Shown: one piece after another, positions 1-6,813 of the stretch
Layout of the letters: each line of letters begins with the position of its first letter
Numbering within the stretch: the first letter of the stretch is position 1
Assembly: GCA_050116035.1 (NCBI GenBank)
Contig: JASFPJ010000085.1
Location: forward strand, 1-11,231
Length of the DNA stretch: 11,231 nucleotides
Direction of reading: 5' to 3'
Source of the DNA: SOIA01 sp050116035
Lineage (GTDB): Bacteria > Acidobacteriota > Aminicenantia > Aminicenantales > Aminicenantaceae
Notes under the pieces: model-generated
Told to the model about the DNA's origin: nothing
Databases searched by the model: none
The model's input: only the letters and a program-made list of their open reading frames with translations
Position numbers and translations under genes: made by a program

Positions 1-638
1 TCATATCCATCCGCCCTTCTTTTGAGTACAGAAGAATCTACGACTTCAACAACACACTCACCGATGAAGAGTACCAGCTCTCATTCTTCCTGAACGGCTG
101 GAGGCAGTCCTATCTCATGGCGTCTTATTCAGACGAGATGGAGAGGTATGAAGGAATTGACTTTTATAAAAAATCCTTCAGGGGAAGTATCGGCACTGAT
201 CCCCTTTCCTGGCTGAGCGGAGGCATCTCCTATTCCTTCGGTGACAGCATATACTATGATGAAAACCCTTATTTGGGTTATAGGATCTCTATCAGCGCAA
301 GACTCACCCTAAAACCGATCACCAACCTCCGCCTGTTCTACAATTTCAGGAATAACATGTTTTACAGAGAAAAAGGCGGGGAAAAAGAATACGAGATCAA
401 CATCATCAGCCAGCGGATCAACCTTCAACTGACCCGCGCTCTCTCTTTACGCTTGATCACAGACTACAACGACTACTACAAAGAACTCTACAACAGCGTC
501 CTGCTTAGCTACGAATACCGCCCGGGTACGGTTTTTTATTTTGGTATTGACGACAACCAGGAAGAAGACGATTCAGGCATATGGCGCAGAGAAGGCCGGT
601 ATTACTTCATCAAATTTTCATACTGGTGGCGTATCTGA
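1..638 (+). CDS. DUF5916-like outer-membrane beta-barrel protein, C-terminal fragment
   Basis: The frame is open from base 3 to the TGA at 636-638, so this is the 3' end of a gene that begins before the window; an ATG at 117 is internal, not the start. The roughly 211 visible residues are alternating polar/aromatic strands typical of an outer-membrane barrel (for example GISYSFGDSIYYDE, LRLFYNFRNNMFYRE). The stretch with RALSLRLITDYN, LLSYEYRPGTVFYFGIDDN and the terminal IKFSYWWRI matches my recollection of the C-terminal end of DUF5916 proteins, which usually carry an N-terminal CBM9-like sugar-binding domain and are common in Acidobacteriota and Bacteroidota. The aromatic C-terminus suits a BAM-inserted barrel. 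Its cargo is unknown. There are 65 bases to the next gene and no obvious terminator, so it may or may not be cotranscribed with the efflux genes. Family call is fairly sure; function is not. Confidence 0.72.
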   Translation, partial: ISIRPSFEYRRIYDFNNTLTDEEYQLSFFLNGWRQSYLMASYSDEMERYEGIDFYKKSFRGSIGTDPLSWLSGGISYSFGDSIYYDENPYLGYRISISARLTLKPITNLRLFYNFRNNMFYREKGGEKEYEINIISQRINLQLTRALSLRLITDYNDYYKELYNSVLLSYEYRPGTVFYFGIDDNQEEDDSGIWRREGRYYFIKFSYWWRI

Positions 639-659
639 GATCTGTCAAAAAACTTCTCC

Positions 660-688
660 TTTTCATTCCCAACCAAATCCCCTAAAAT
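660..688 (+). promoter_or_regulatory. weak candidate sigma70-type promoter before the efflux operon
   Basis: TTTTCA (660-665) and TAAAAT (683-688) are separated by 17 bases. The -35 matches consensus at 4 of 6 positions and the -10 at 5 of 6. A start near 695 would leave a leader of only about 9 bases before the ATG at 704. I see no operator-like dyad here, so metal-responsive control is not evident. Low confidence; read-through from the upstream barrel gene is the alternative. Confidence 0.25.
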
Positions 689-703
689 ATTGACCAGAGT
701 CAG

Positions 704-1936
704 ATGAAAAAAACGCTCATCGTTCCCATTTCTTTTCTGTTTTTTTTCTGTTCGCTTGCGACTCCACAAGAAAAAAAGGAATTCACTCTCCCTGAAATCA
801 TTGACCTTGGCATTAATAATAATCCCACTCTACTGGCGAAAGCTCAAGAAGTGTCAGCTAAAAAGGCTGCATTCCAGGCCTCCAAGCGTCTCGTCAATCC
901 TGAGCTCGAAGCCCACATGGGAGAGGCAAAGTTCCATGATACCTCTGAAAAACGGAATACAGATGGCATATCTCTGAGCCAATACATAGAGAATCCTTTT
1001 AAAAGACATTATCGTGTCCAGATGTTTGAGAAGGATTGGCAGGCGTCAGACTATCTTTTCCATTTTTCGAGACTCGAAATCACTTTTAGAATCAAACAAC
1101 TGTTCTATGAGGTTCTGCTGCTCAAAAACAAAAAGGAGCTTGCCCAGAAAAACTTAAGCTCTCTCGAAGAAACTCATCAACTGATCCTCAAAAGAGTCAA
1201 GCTGGGAGAGACCAAAGAGTTGGAAGCTATAAAACTCTACGTTGAAACCCTCAAAGCGCGGAACGAGTTGAACAGGACGGATACAGGCTTGAGACTGGCC
1301 AAGGAAAACCTGAACAAATTTTTAGGGAATTCTCTCCCCTCTAAGTTTAGGATCTCAGGGAAACTCGATTACAGACCTCTTGAAATCGATGAAGACGCTC
1401 TCCTCAAAAAAGCCCTCCTCTCCCATCCCCTGCTTAAAGGAAAAGAAAGAGACCTTGAATTTGCAGAGAGCAACCTCAGCTATGTCAAATGGCAGAGGCT
1501 TCCGGACTTCAAACTCTCCGGATTCATCCATGATGAACTGGACGGACAAAACAAGGGAGTCGGCATCTCTCTGGATATCCCCCTCTGGAATTTCAAATCC
1601 AAGGAAATCGCAGAAGCGGAAAGTCTTCAACAGAAGGCGAATCAGGAATTAAGAGCCTTGCGGATGGAAATCAGCACTGAAGTCAAAGCACGATTGAATG
1701 AGCAACGATTATCAGAGCAAACGATCCAGCTGTTCCATGAAGGCCTTCTCAAACAGGCTGAAGAAAGTCTGAAGATATCTGCGGAAAGCTACAAACAAGG
1801 GGAAATCTCTCTCATCGATTATTTAGATTCTCAAAGGACATACAACAGTATATTGAAAGACTACCAGGATTCTCTCTATGCCTGGAACACCAATAAGGCG
1901 GCTTTAGAAAAGGCAACTGGAGAAGAGATAAAATGA
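704..1936 (+). CDS. TolC-family outer-membrane efflux protein (CzcC/CusC-like)
   Basis: A 410-residue outer-membrane channel subunit, normal length for the CzcC-like branch of the TolC family. The N-terminus is a Sec signal peptide: a KK start, a Phe/Leu-rich core to about residue 18, and likely cleavage near LATPQ. C16 follows FFF and does not make a lipobox. The two repeats of the family are visible: NNNPTLLAKAQEVSAKKAAFQASKRL with NPELEA near residues 38-70, then long amphipathic helices, and in the second half SHPLLKGKERDLEFAES, the strand GVGISLDIPLWN and SYKQGEISLIDYLDSQRTY (about 363-381). The protein would trimerise into a barrel plus periplasmic alpha-tunnel and form the exit duct of the pump encoded downstream. 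Its stop overlaps the start of the adaptor gene by 4 bases (ATGA), implying translational coupling. Ribosome-binding sequence before 704 is weak. The substrate is set by the pump, not by this subunit. Confidence 0.9.
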   Translation: MKKTLIVPISFLFFFCSLATPQEKKEFTLPEIIDLGINNNPTLLAKAQEVSAKKAAFQASKRLVNPELEAHMGEAKFHDTSEKRNTDGISLSQYIENPFKRHYRVQMFEKDWQASDYLFHFSRLEITFRIKQLFYEVLLLKNKKELAQKNLSSLEETHQLILKRVKLGETKELEAIKLYVETLKARNELNRTDTGLRLAKENLNKFLGNSLPSKFRISGKLDYRPLEIDEDALLKKALLSHPLLKGKERDLEFAESNLSYVKWQRLPDFKLSGFIHDELDGQNKGVGISLDIPLWNFKSKEIAEAESLQQKANQELRALRMEISTEVKARLNEQRLSEQTIQLFHEGLLKQAEESLKISAESYKQGEISLIDYLDSQRTYNSILKDYQDSLYAWNTNKAALEKATGEEIK

Positions 1937-3204
1937 AAAAATATGTCTTCTTTGTCTCACTATTTTCGCTTCTCATTTTCGTCTCCTGTGGCGGAGACAC
2001 GAAGTCAACTCCCGCCTCTCCTCCTGAGCAAGACGCCCACGAACATGAAGGCCATCCGCATGAAGCCCAGGAACTTGAAGCCGCAAAACCAGAAGAGCAT
2101 GAGCACCAAGACTTACATCTATCTCCGCAACAGCAAAAAGAGTGGGGAATTGTTGTGGGAGCAGCCACCAGACAGGATGTGGCATCAATAATCAAGCTCC
2201 CCGGAATACTCACTCTCAATCAAAATAAAACCGCGCACATCTCCTCCCTTATCGGAGGAAAAGTGGCTTCCTTGGCGGTTGACCTGGGGGATAGAGTGCA
2301 TAAAGGCCAGCTCCTCCTGACAATCAATTCTCCCGAATTCGCTCAAGCCCAAGCCGATTTCCTCCAGACAGTGGCCAAGCTCAACCTCAGCCGGAAAGAA
2401 TACGAGAGAGCCAAGCTCTTACTCAAGGAAAAAGCGATCGAAGAAAGGGAATTTTTAAGAAGGGAGGCGGAGTTCGAGAAGCTCTCCACTGAAGTGGGAG
2501 GGCTTGGGGCCATCCTTCATTCTTACGGAATGAATCATGAACAAACGGAAGAGCTCATAGAAAAATGTGCCTCAAGGAAGCCTGATGATGATCTCTGCAA
2601 GCTCGCAGACCCCCATCTTCCTGTTTTCTCTCCTTTATCAGGGATAATCATCTTCAGGGATGTCATAGTGGGAGAGCCTGTTGAACCCAACAAAATCCTT
2701 TTTACAGCCTCAGACCTCCGCACGCTTTGGGCTCTCTTGGATGCCTACGAGAAAGATTTGCCTTTTATCACTCAAGACAGCCAGGTCACTATTCTCTCAT
2801 CTCTCTATCCAGATAAGGAATTTGCAGGAAAAATCACTTATATCAGCAACACCATCGATGAAAAGCTGCGGACGATAAAAATCAGAGTCGAAGTGAAAAA
2901 CGATGATGGATTGCTCAAGCCCAACATGTTCATCCAGGGGATCGTTGAAAACAAGGCTGTGGGACGAAACCTCCTGGCTGTTCCGGAAGAAGCCGTCCAA
3001 ACTTTAGACGGGGAAAAAATCGTTTTCGTCCTCGAAGATAAGGACATCTTCGCTATCCAGCATGTGGAATTGGGTAAAAAGATCGGGAACACAAGGGTCA
3101 TCGCCAAAGGCCTAGAAGAAGGGCAGAAAATAGTTATACGAGGAGCGTTTACCCTTAAATCAGAACTCACCAAAGGGACTTTCGGACATGCGCATGTCCA
3201 TTAA
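1933..3204 (+). CDS. czcB: RND efflux periplasmic adaptor, CzcB-like His-rich lipoprotein
   Basis: A 423-residue membrane fusion protein linking the pump to the outer channel. Residues 1-18 form a lipoprotein signal peptide ending in FVS followed by C19, so the mature protein is probably lipid-anchored. Next comes a linker with seven histidines between residues 36 and 62 (H36, H38, H41, H43, H56, H58, H62), and the C-terminus ends GHAHVH (H419, H421, H423); both suit periplasmic metal capture. The family order follows: barrel/lipoyl half (GGKVASLAVDLGDRVHKGQLL, about 108-128), alpha-hairpin (about 134-210), second lipoyl half (VFSPLSGIIIFRDVIVGEPV, about 231-250), a beta-barrel domain with KPNMFIQG, and a membrane-proximal domain. 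An unusual C212-x9-C222 pair sits between hairpin and lipoyl half. GGAGAAGAG at 1919-1927 is a strong ribosome-binding site lying inside the previous gene. The CzcB name reflects the family and His-rich ends; the metal is not proven. Confidence 0.9.
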   Translation: MKKYVFFVSLFSLLIFVSCGGDTKSTPASPPEQDAHEHEGHPHEAQELEAAKPEEHEHQDLHLSPQQQKEWGIVVGAATRQDVASIIKLPGILTLNQNKTAHISSLIGGKVASLAVDLGDRVHKGQLLLTINSPEFAQAQADFLQTVAKLNLSRKEYERAKLLLKEKAIEEREFLRREAEFEKLSTEVGGLGAILHSYGMNHEQTEELIEKCASRKPDDDLCKLADPHLPVFSPLSGIIIFRDVIVGEPVEPNKILFTASDLRTLWALLDAYEKDLPFITQDSQVTILSSLYPDKEFAGKITYISNTIDEKLRTIKIRVEVKNDDGLLKPNMFIQGIVENKAVGRNLLAVPEEAVQTLDGEKIVFVLEDKDIFAIQHVELGKKIGNTRVIAKGLEEGQKIVIRGAFTLKSELTKGTFGHAHVH

Positions 3205-3238
3205 CTGTTAAAATAATTCAAGTGAGAATTCAGGCTCT

Positions 3239-6200
3239 ATGATTACAAGTGTCATTAATTTCTCTCTCAAGCAGAGGCTGTTTATCGTCTTAATCACCGC
3301 ACTCATTGCTGTTTTTGGATTTCTTGCGTTTCAAAGACTCCCCATCGACGTCTTCCCGGACCCTTCTCCTCCTCTTGTCCAGGTTTATACCGAAGCTGAA
3401 GGCATGGCTCCAGTAGAAGTTGAAAGGCTTATCTCTTATCCCATCGAATCCTCGATGTTCGGATTGCCCCGAGTTAAAAATATCCGTTCCTTTTCCACTT
3501 TTGCCCTTTCCATAGTCAATGTCTATTTTGAGGACAAGACCGACATCTACTGGGCCAGACAGCTTGTCTCCCAACGTCTCCATGAAGCCAGAGAAAGTAT
3601 TCCTGCCCAGGCGCACAATCCGGTTTTAGGGCCTATCGCCACAGGTTTGGGGATGGTTTATCTCTATTATCTCGAAAGTGACGTCCATTCCCCTCTCGAA
3701 CTCAGGACGATCCAGGACTGGCTGGTGAAATACGAACTGAAATCCGTGCCCGAAGTCTCCCAGGTCTTAAGCATCGGCGGGGATGTCAAGCAATTCCAAA
3801 TCTTGGTCAATCCTCACTCTCTTCTCAAGTACGATCTCACGATCTCTGAAATCAGCGAAAAAGTGAGGAAAAACAACCAGAATATTGGCGCCAGTTTCAT
3901 CACCAAGGGAAAAGAAGAATACATCATCAGAAGCATCGGACTCGTTCAGACCCTTGAAGACCTCGCAAATATCGTCATAGCCAACTATCAGGGAACGCCC
4001 ATCTTTCTAAAGGATGTGGGATCCATCCAAGTCCTTCCAGCAATCAAGAGAGGAGCGGCCCTGGTCAACGGCGAAGGCGAGAAGGTCGTCGGCATGGCCC
4101 TGAAACTCTTCGGGTCGAACACCGCACGCGTCATCAGAGATATCGAGGCGAGAATCGCAGAAGTCAATAAATCGCTCCCATCTGGAGTTAAAATCGTTCC
4201 TTTCTACAATCAGGCGTCTCTCGTCAAAAAATGTTTTTCCACAGTATCCGGTAACCTCATCCTCGGAATTATCCTTGTCATTGTCGTCCTCTTCCTCTTC
4301 ATGGGAGATTTTCCCTCCGCTCTCATCACAGTCTTCTCTCTTCCCTTCTCTATCTTGTTTGCGTTTATCATCATGCAGAGGATCAACCTGGCTGCAGACC
4401 TGATGACATTCGGTGGTCTGGCCATAGGGATAGGATTGATCGCTGACGCATCCATTATTCTCGTTGAGAACACCCACCGCCATCTTCATCTCAAACATGA
4501 AAGCAAAGTTCAAGCCATCTGTCGAGCCGGAGGAGAAGTGGGACGGCCCATCTTCTTTGCCATTGTGATCATCATCCTGGTTTTTCTCCCGATCTTCACA
4601 CTGACTGGCGTGGAAGGCATCATGTTCCGTCCAATGGGGTATGCCATCTCGTTCGCTCTGGCAGGTTCTTTGATCTTTGCTCTGATTTCTGCGCCAGCTC
4701 TGTCTTTCTACTTTCTCAAACCAAAGAAAAAAATAACACAAGAACCGTTCCTTATACGAAACATAAAAAAAGCCTATCTTCCTTTTTTTTCTAAATGCCA
4801 GAAACACCGGAAGAGAGTATTCCTTATCACTTTTCTTGTCTTTATTGCTGGAGCATCCCTCATACCATTCATGGGAAGAGAGTACATCCCCTATTTGGAA
4901 GAGGGAACTCTTCATCTCAGAGCCACATTCGACCCGAACATCAGCCTCCAAGAAACCATCTCCATGACAACTTCCATAGAAAAAGAGCTTAAAAATATTC
5001 CTGAAGTGACAGGTATTCTCAGCCGCATCGGGAGAGGAGAAGTCGGAAGCCATGCTCACTTTGTGAATGATGCGGAAATCCTTGTCCAGCATCAGCCCAT
5101 CCAGAAATGGAAACGCTTTAAAAACAAAGATGAGCTTCTGGAAGAGATAGAACACCGACTGGAATATTTTCCAGGATTCAACCTCAACATCACCCAACCA
5201 ATTGCCCACAACCTGGACGAGCTCATCACAGGAGTCAAGTCTCAGCTGGCCATTAAAATATACGGCGAAAATACCGATATCCTGATGGAAAAATCGATTG
5301 AAATAAAAGAGGCGATATTGAACATCAAAGGAGCGGCTAACGTTCAAGTCGAGCAGTTCACCGGTCAAAATCACATTCAGGTTGTTCTTAACAGAGAGCA
5401 AATCGCCCGCTACGGTGTGGATATCAGTGACATCCAGGATACAGTCAAAGCGGCTGTGGGGGGAATCACGATCGGCCAAGTTTTTGAAGGGCAGAAAAGA
5501 TTCGACATTTTTCTCCGGTTTGGCCCAGAGTTTAGAAGGGACATCGATCAGATTGAAAATCTTCTAATCAAACTCCCCCAGGAAGGCCAGATTCCTCTTA
5601 AACAGCTCGCCTTTGTTGAGGAGGTCGTTGGTCCACGGGTGATCAATCGAGAGCAAAACAAAAGGTTCATCACAGTGCAGTGCAACATCAGAGGAAGGGA
5701 TATAGGCCGGTTTGTCAGCGAAGCCAAGAGAGAAATCGAAAAAAAAGTTGAGCTGCCTCCCAATTACATGATCAAATGGGGGGGACAGTTCGAACTCCAC
5801 CAGCAGGCCAATAGACGACTGACGATCATCTCTCCGATTACTCTAGCTCTTGTCGCCCTTCTTCTTTTCACCATTTTCTACTCATTTCAAGAAGTGCTGA
5901 TTATCCTGATCAACATTCCCTTGGCCTTAACAGGTGGAATCATCGCTCTCAAACTTTCAGGACTCTATCTGAGCATTCCAGCTTCCATCGGGTTTATCGC
6001 CATCTTCGGAATTGCCCTGGAGGATGGCCTTGTACTCCTGTCTACTTTCCACAGACGCCTTTCGCAGGGCTCGTCGATGAAGGAAGCTATAATCGAGGGA
6101 GTGAGCACCAAAATCAGGCCGGTCCTGATGACAACATTCACCACAATTTTCGGTATCATGCCTCTTCTTCTGGCTAAAGGTCCGGGAGCAGAGATTCAAA

Positions 6201-6310
6201 GGCCTCTGGCGACAGTCGTCGTCGGAGGGCTCATCACTTCGACGATAGTCACACTACTCGTTCTCCCCCTCATCTATCAAACACTCAAGAAACACCCCCG
6301 CGAATCCTAA
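3239..6310 (+). CDS. czcA: heavy-metal efflux RND pump, CzcA/CusA family
   Basis: A full-length (1023-residue) inner-membrane proton/metal antiporter of the HME-RND family. It starts with a short cytoplasmic helix and TM1 (about 13-31) followed by LPIDVFPDPSPPLVQVYTEA, a family hallmark. TM2-TM6 lie at about 338-495 and TM7 at about 527-545. The second periplasmic loop (about 546-855) contains NIRGRDIGRFVSEAKREI, and TM8-TM12 span about 862-1013. TM4 reads GGLAIGIGLIADASIILVEN (392-411), giving acidic D403 and E410; the aspartate that Czc-type pumps carry six residues before D403 is G397. This TM4 is closer to CusA (Cu/Ag) than to CzcA. TM10 has E928 and D929. The periplasmic cleft, however, has E661 and V727 where CusA has methionines, so Cu(I) export is doubtful. 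It sits 34 bases after the adaptor gene and completes a CBA operon. No regulator gene is nearby. Family certain; substrate (Zn, Cd, Co, Ni, Cu) open. Confidence 0.95.
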   Translation: MITSVINFSLKQRLFIVLITALIAVFGFLAFQRLPIDVFPDPSPPLVQVYTEAEGMAPVEVERLISYPIESSMFGLPRVKNIRSFSTFALSIVNVYFEDKTDIYWARQLVSQRLHEARESIPAQAHNPVLGPIATGLGMVYLYYLESDVHSPLELRTIQDWLVKYELKSVPEVSQVLSIGGDVKQFQILVNPHSLLKYDLTISEISEKVRKNNQNIGASFITKGKEEYIIRSIGLVQTLEDLANIVIANYQGTPIFLKDVGSIQVLPAIKRGAALVNGEGEKVVGMALKLFGSNTARVIRDIEARIAEVNKSLPSGVKIVPFYNQASLVKKCFSTVSGNLILGIILVIVVLFLFMGDFPSALITVFSLPFSILFAFIIMQRINLAADLMTFGGLAIGIGLIADASIILVENTHRHLHLKHESKVQAICRAGGEVGRPIFFAIVIIILVFLPIFTLTGVEGIMFRPMGYAISFALAGSLIFALISAPALSFYFLKPKKKITQEPFLIRNIKKAYLPFFSKCQKHRKRVFLITFLVFIAGASLIPFMGREYIPYLEEGTLHLRATFDPNISLQETISMTTSIEKELKNIPEVTGILSRIGRGEVGSHAHFVNDAEILVQHQPIQKWKRFKNKDELLEEIEHRLEYFPGFNLNITQPIAHNLDELITGVKSQLAIKIYGENTDILMEKSIEIKEAILNIKGAANVQVEQFTGQNHIQVVLNREQIARYGVDISDIQDTVKAAVGGITIGQVFEGQKRFDIFLRFGPEFRRDIDQIENLLIKLPQEGQIPLKQLAFVEEVVGPRVINREQNKRFITVQCNIRGRDIGRFVSEAKREIEKKVELPPNYMIKWGGQFELHQQANRRLTIISPITLALVALLLFTIFYSFQEVLIILINIPLALTGGIIALKLSGLYLSIPASIGFIAIFGIALEDGLVLLSTFHRRLSQGSSMKEAIIEGVSTKIRPVLMTTFTTIFGIMPLLLAKGPGAEIQRPLATVVVGGLITSTIVTLLVLPLIYQTLKKHPRES

Positions 6311-6311
6311 C

Positions 6312-6340
6312 CAAAAAAAGGGGACAGGCTTCTTTTTTTG
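6312..6340 (+). terminator. A/T-arm hairpin with GGGGACAGG loop after the efflux operon
   Basis: The arms CAAAAAAAG (6312-6320) and CTTTTTTTG (6332-6340) pair perfectly over 9 bases with an 11-base loop containing the rest of GGGGACAGG. It begins 2 bases after the pump's stop codon. The T-rich 3' arm, continuing with TTTT, could end transcription of the efflux operon, and the symmetric arms could work on both strands. The GGGGACAGG core in A/T arms also resembles small dispersed intergenic repeats I recall from environmental genomes, some linked to IS200-like (RAYT) transposases. No transposase is present here, so its repeat status cannot be judged from one copy. Confidence 0.5.
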
Positions 6341-6404
6341 TTTTCGACGATAAATGGGATAAGAGACCTTTCTGTCTTTCAAACAGACTATTCCGTTCGA
6401 ATCC

Positions 6405-6433
6405 TTGAAATTTTGAAATGATAGTGTTATTAT
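6405..6433 (+). promoter_or_regulatory. sigma70-type promoter for hfq-like/pdxA operon
   Basis: TTGAAA (6405-6410), a 17-base spacer and TATTAT (6428-6433), with a TGn extension immediately before the -10 (6425-6427). Match to consensus is 5 of 6 in each hexamer. Predicted start is near 6440, leaving a leader of about 50 bases with a clear ribosome-binding site GGAGAAG (6477-6483), 6 bases before the ATG at 6490. No operator dyad was noticed. Confidence 0.6.
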
Positions 6434-6489
6434 TATTTGTAAAGAACTTCTGACTTTCTAATCCAGCTTAATTCTTGGAGAAGTAAAAC

Positions 6490-6813
6490 ATGAACAGGAA
6501 GCTTATCAGACCCAACTTATCTGAAATAAAGGATAAGATGAGCCGCGACTCATCCAAAAAGAAAATCCATCCTCCCTCTGAAACGCATGCCGAAAATTAC
6601 TACTACCTCAAACAGATGAACAAAAAAACTCACATGGGAGTTGTCTTTAACGATGGAGAATCAATCGAGGGATACATCGAATGGTATGATAAAAACTGTA
6701 TAAAGCTCAACCGCGATAACGCTCCCAATTTATTGATTTATAAGAGCAGCATCAAGTATCTGTATAAGCTGAACGAAGCGAAGGAAGCCAAAGAAAAAAG
6801 ACAAAAAAAATGA
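6490..6813 (+). CDS. hfq: Hfq/Sm-like RNA-binding protein, divergent
   Basis: A 107-residue protein whose residues about 35-93 align with Hfq: THMGVVFNDGESIEGYIEWYDKNCIKLNR corresponds to the Sm1 motif ([26 protein letters not shown] in E. coli, from memory), and LLIYKSSIKYLYK to Sm2 (MVYKHAISTV). A two-residue insertion lies in the variable loop between them. Aligning G56 with E. coli G29, the proximal-site residues Q8, D9, F42 and H57 become E35, N36, N69 and S86, while Y84 and K85 (Y55, K56) are kept; distal-site Y25, K31 and Q33 become V52, S58 and E60. Residues 1-30 are a Lys/Arg-rich extension absent from E. coli Hfq, and the C-terminus is a Lys/Glu tail. The start is fixed by GGAGAAG 6 bases upstream. 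It overlaps pdxA by 4 bases (ATGA). An Sm-like hexamer is likely; an sRNA chaperone role is inferred. Confidence 0.65.
   Translation: MNRKLIRPNLSEIKDKMSRDSSKKKIHPPSETHAENYYYLKQMNKKTHMGVVFNDGESIEGYIEWYDKNCIKLNRDNAPNLLIYKSSIKYLYKLNEAKEAKEKRQKK

Noticed and set aside
704..1936. TolC-family protein as a lipoprotein (C16 in the signal peptide)
   Set aside because: The residues before C16 are FFF, which is not a lipobox. Ordinary signal peptidase I cleavage further on is more likely.
1812..2219. A 135-codon minus-strand frame rich in Cys, Ser and Trp
   Set aside because: It is the complement of the His/Glu-rich adaptor linker, and the repeated composition comes from that region. No homology is recognisable.
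4007..5479. A 490-codon open frame on the minus strand, antisense to the RND pump gene
   Set aside because: It lies wholly within the strongly conserved pump coding sequence. Its product is low in recognisable motifs and rich in Asp/Ser/Cys/Phe, as expected from the complement of a hydrophobic gene, and it has no promoter or ribosome-binding site that I could support.
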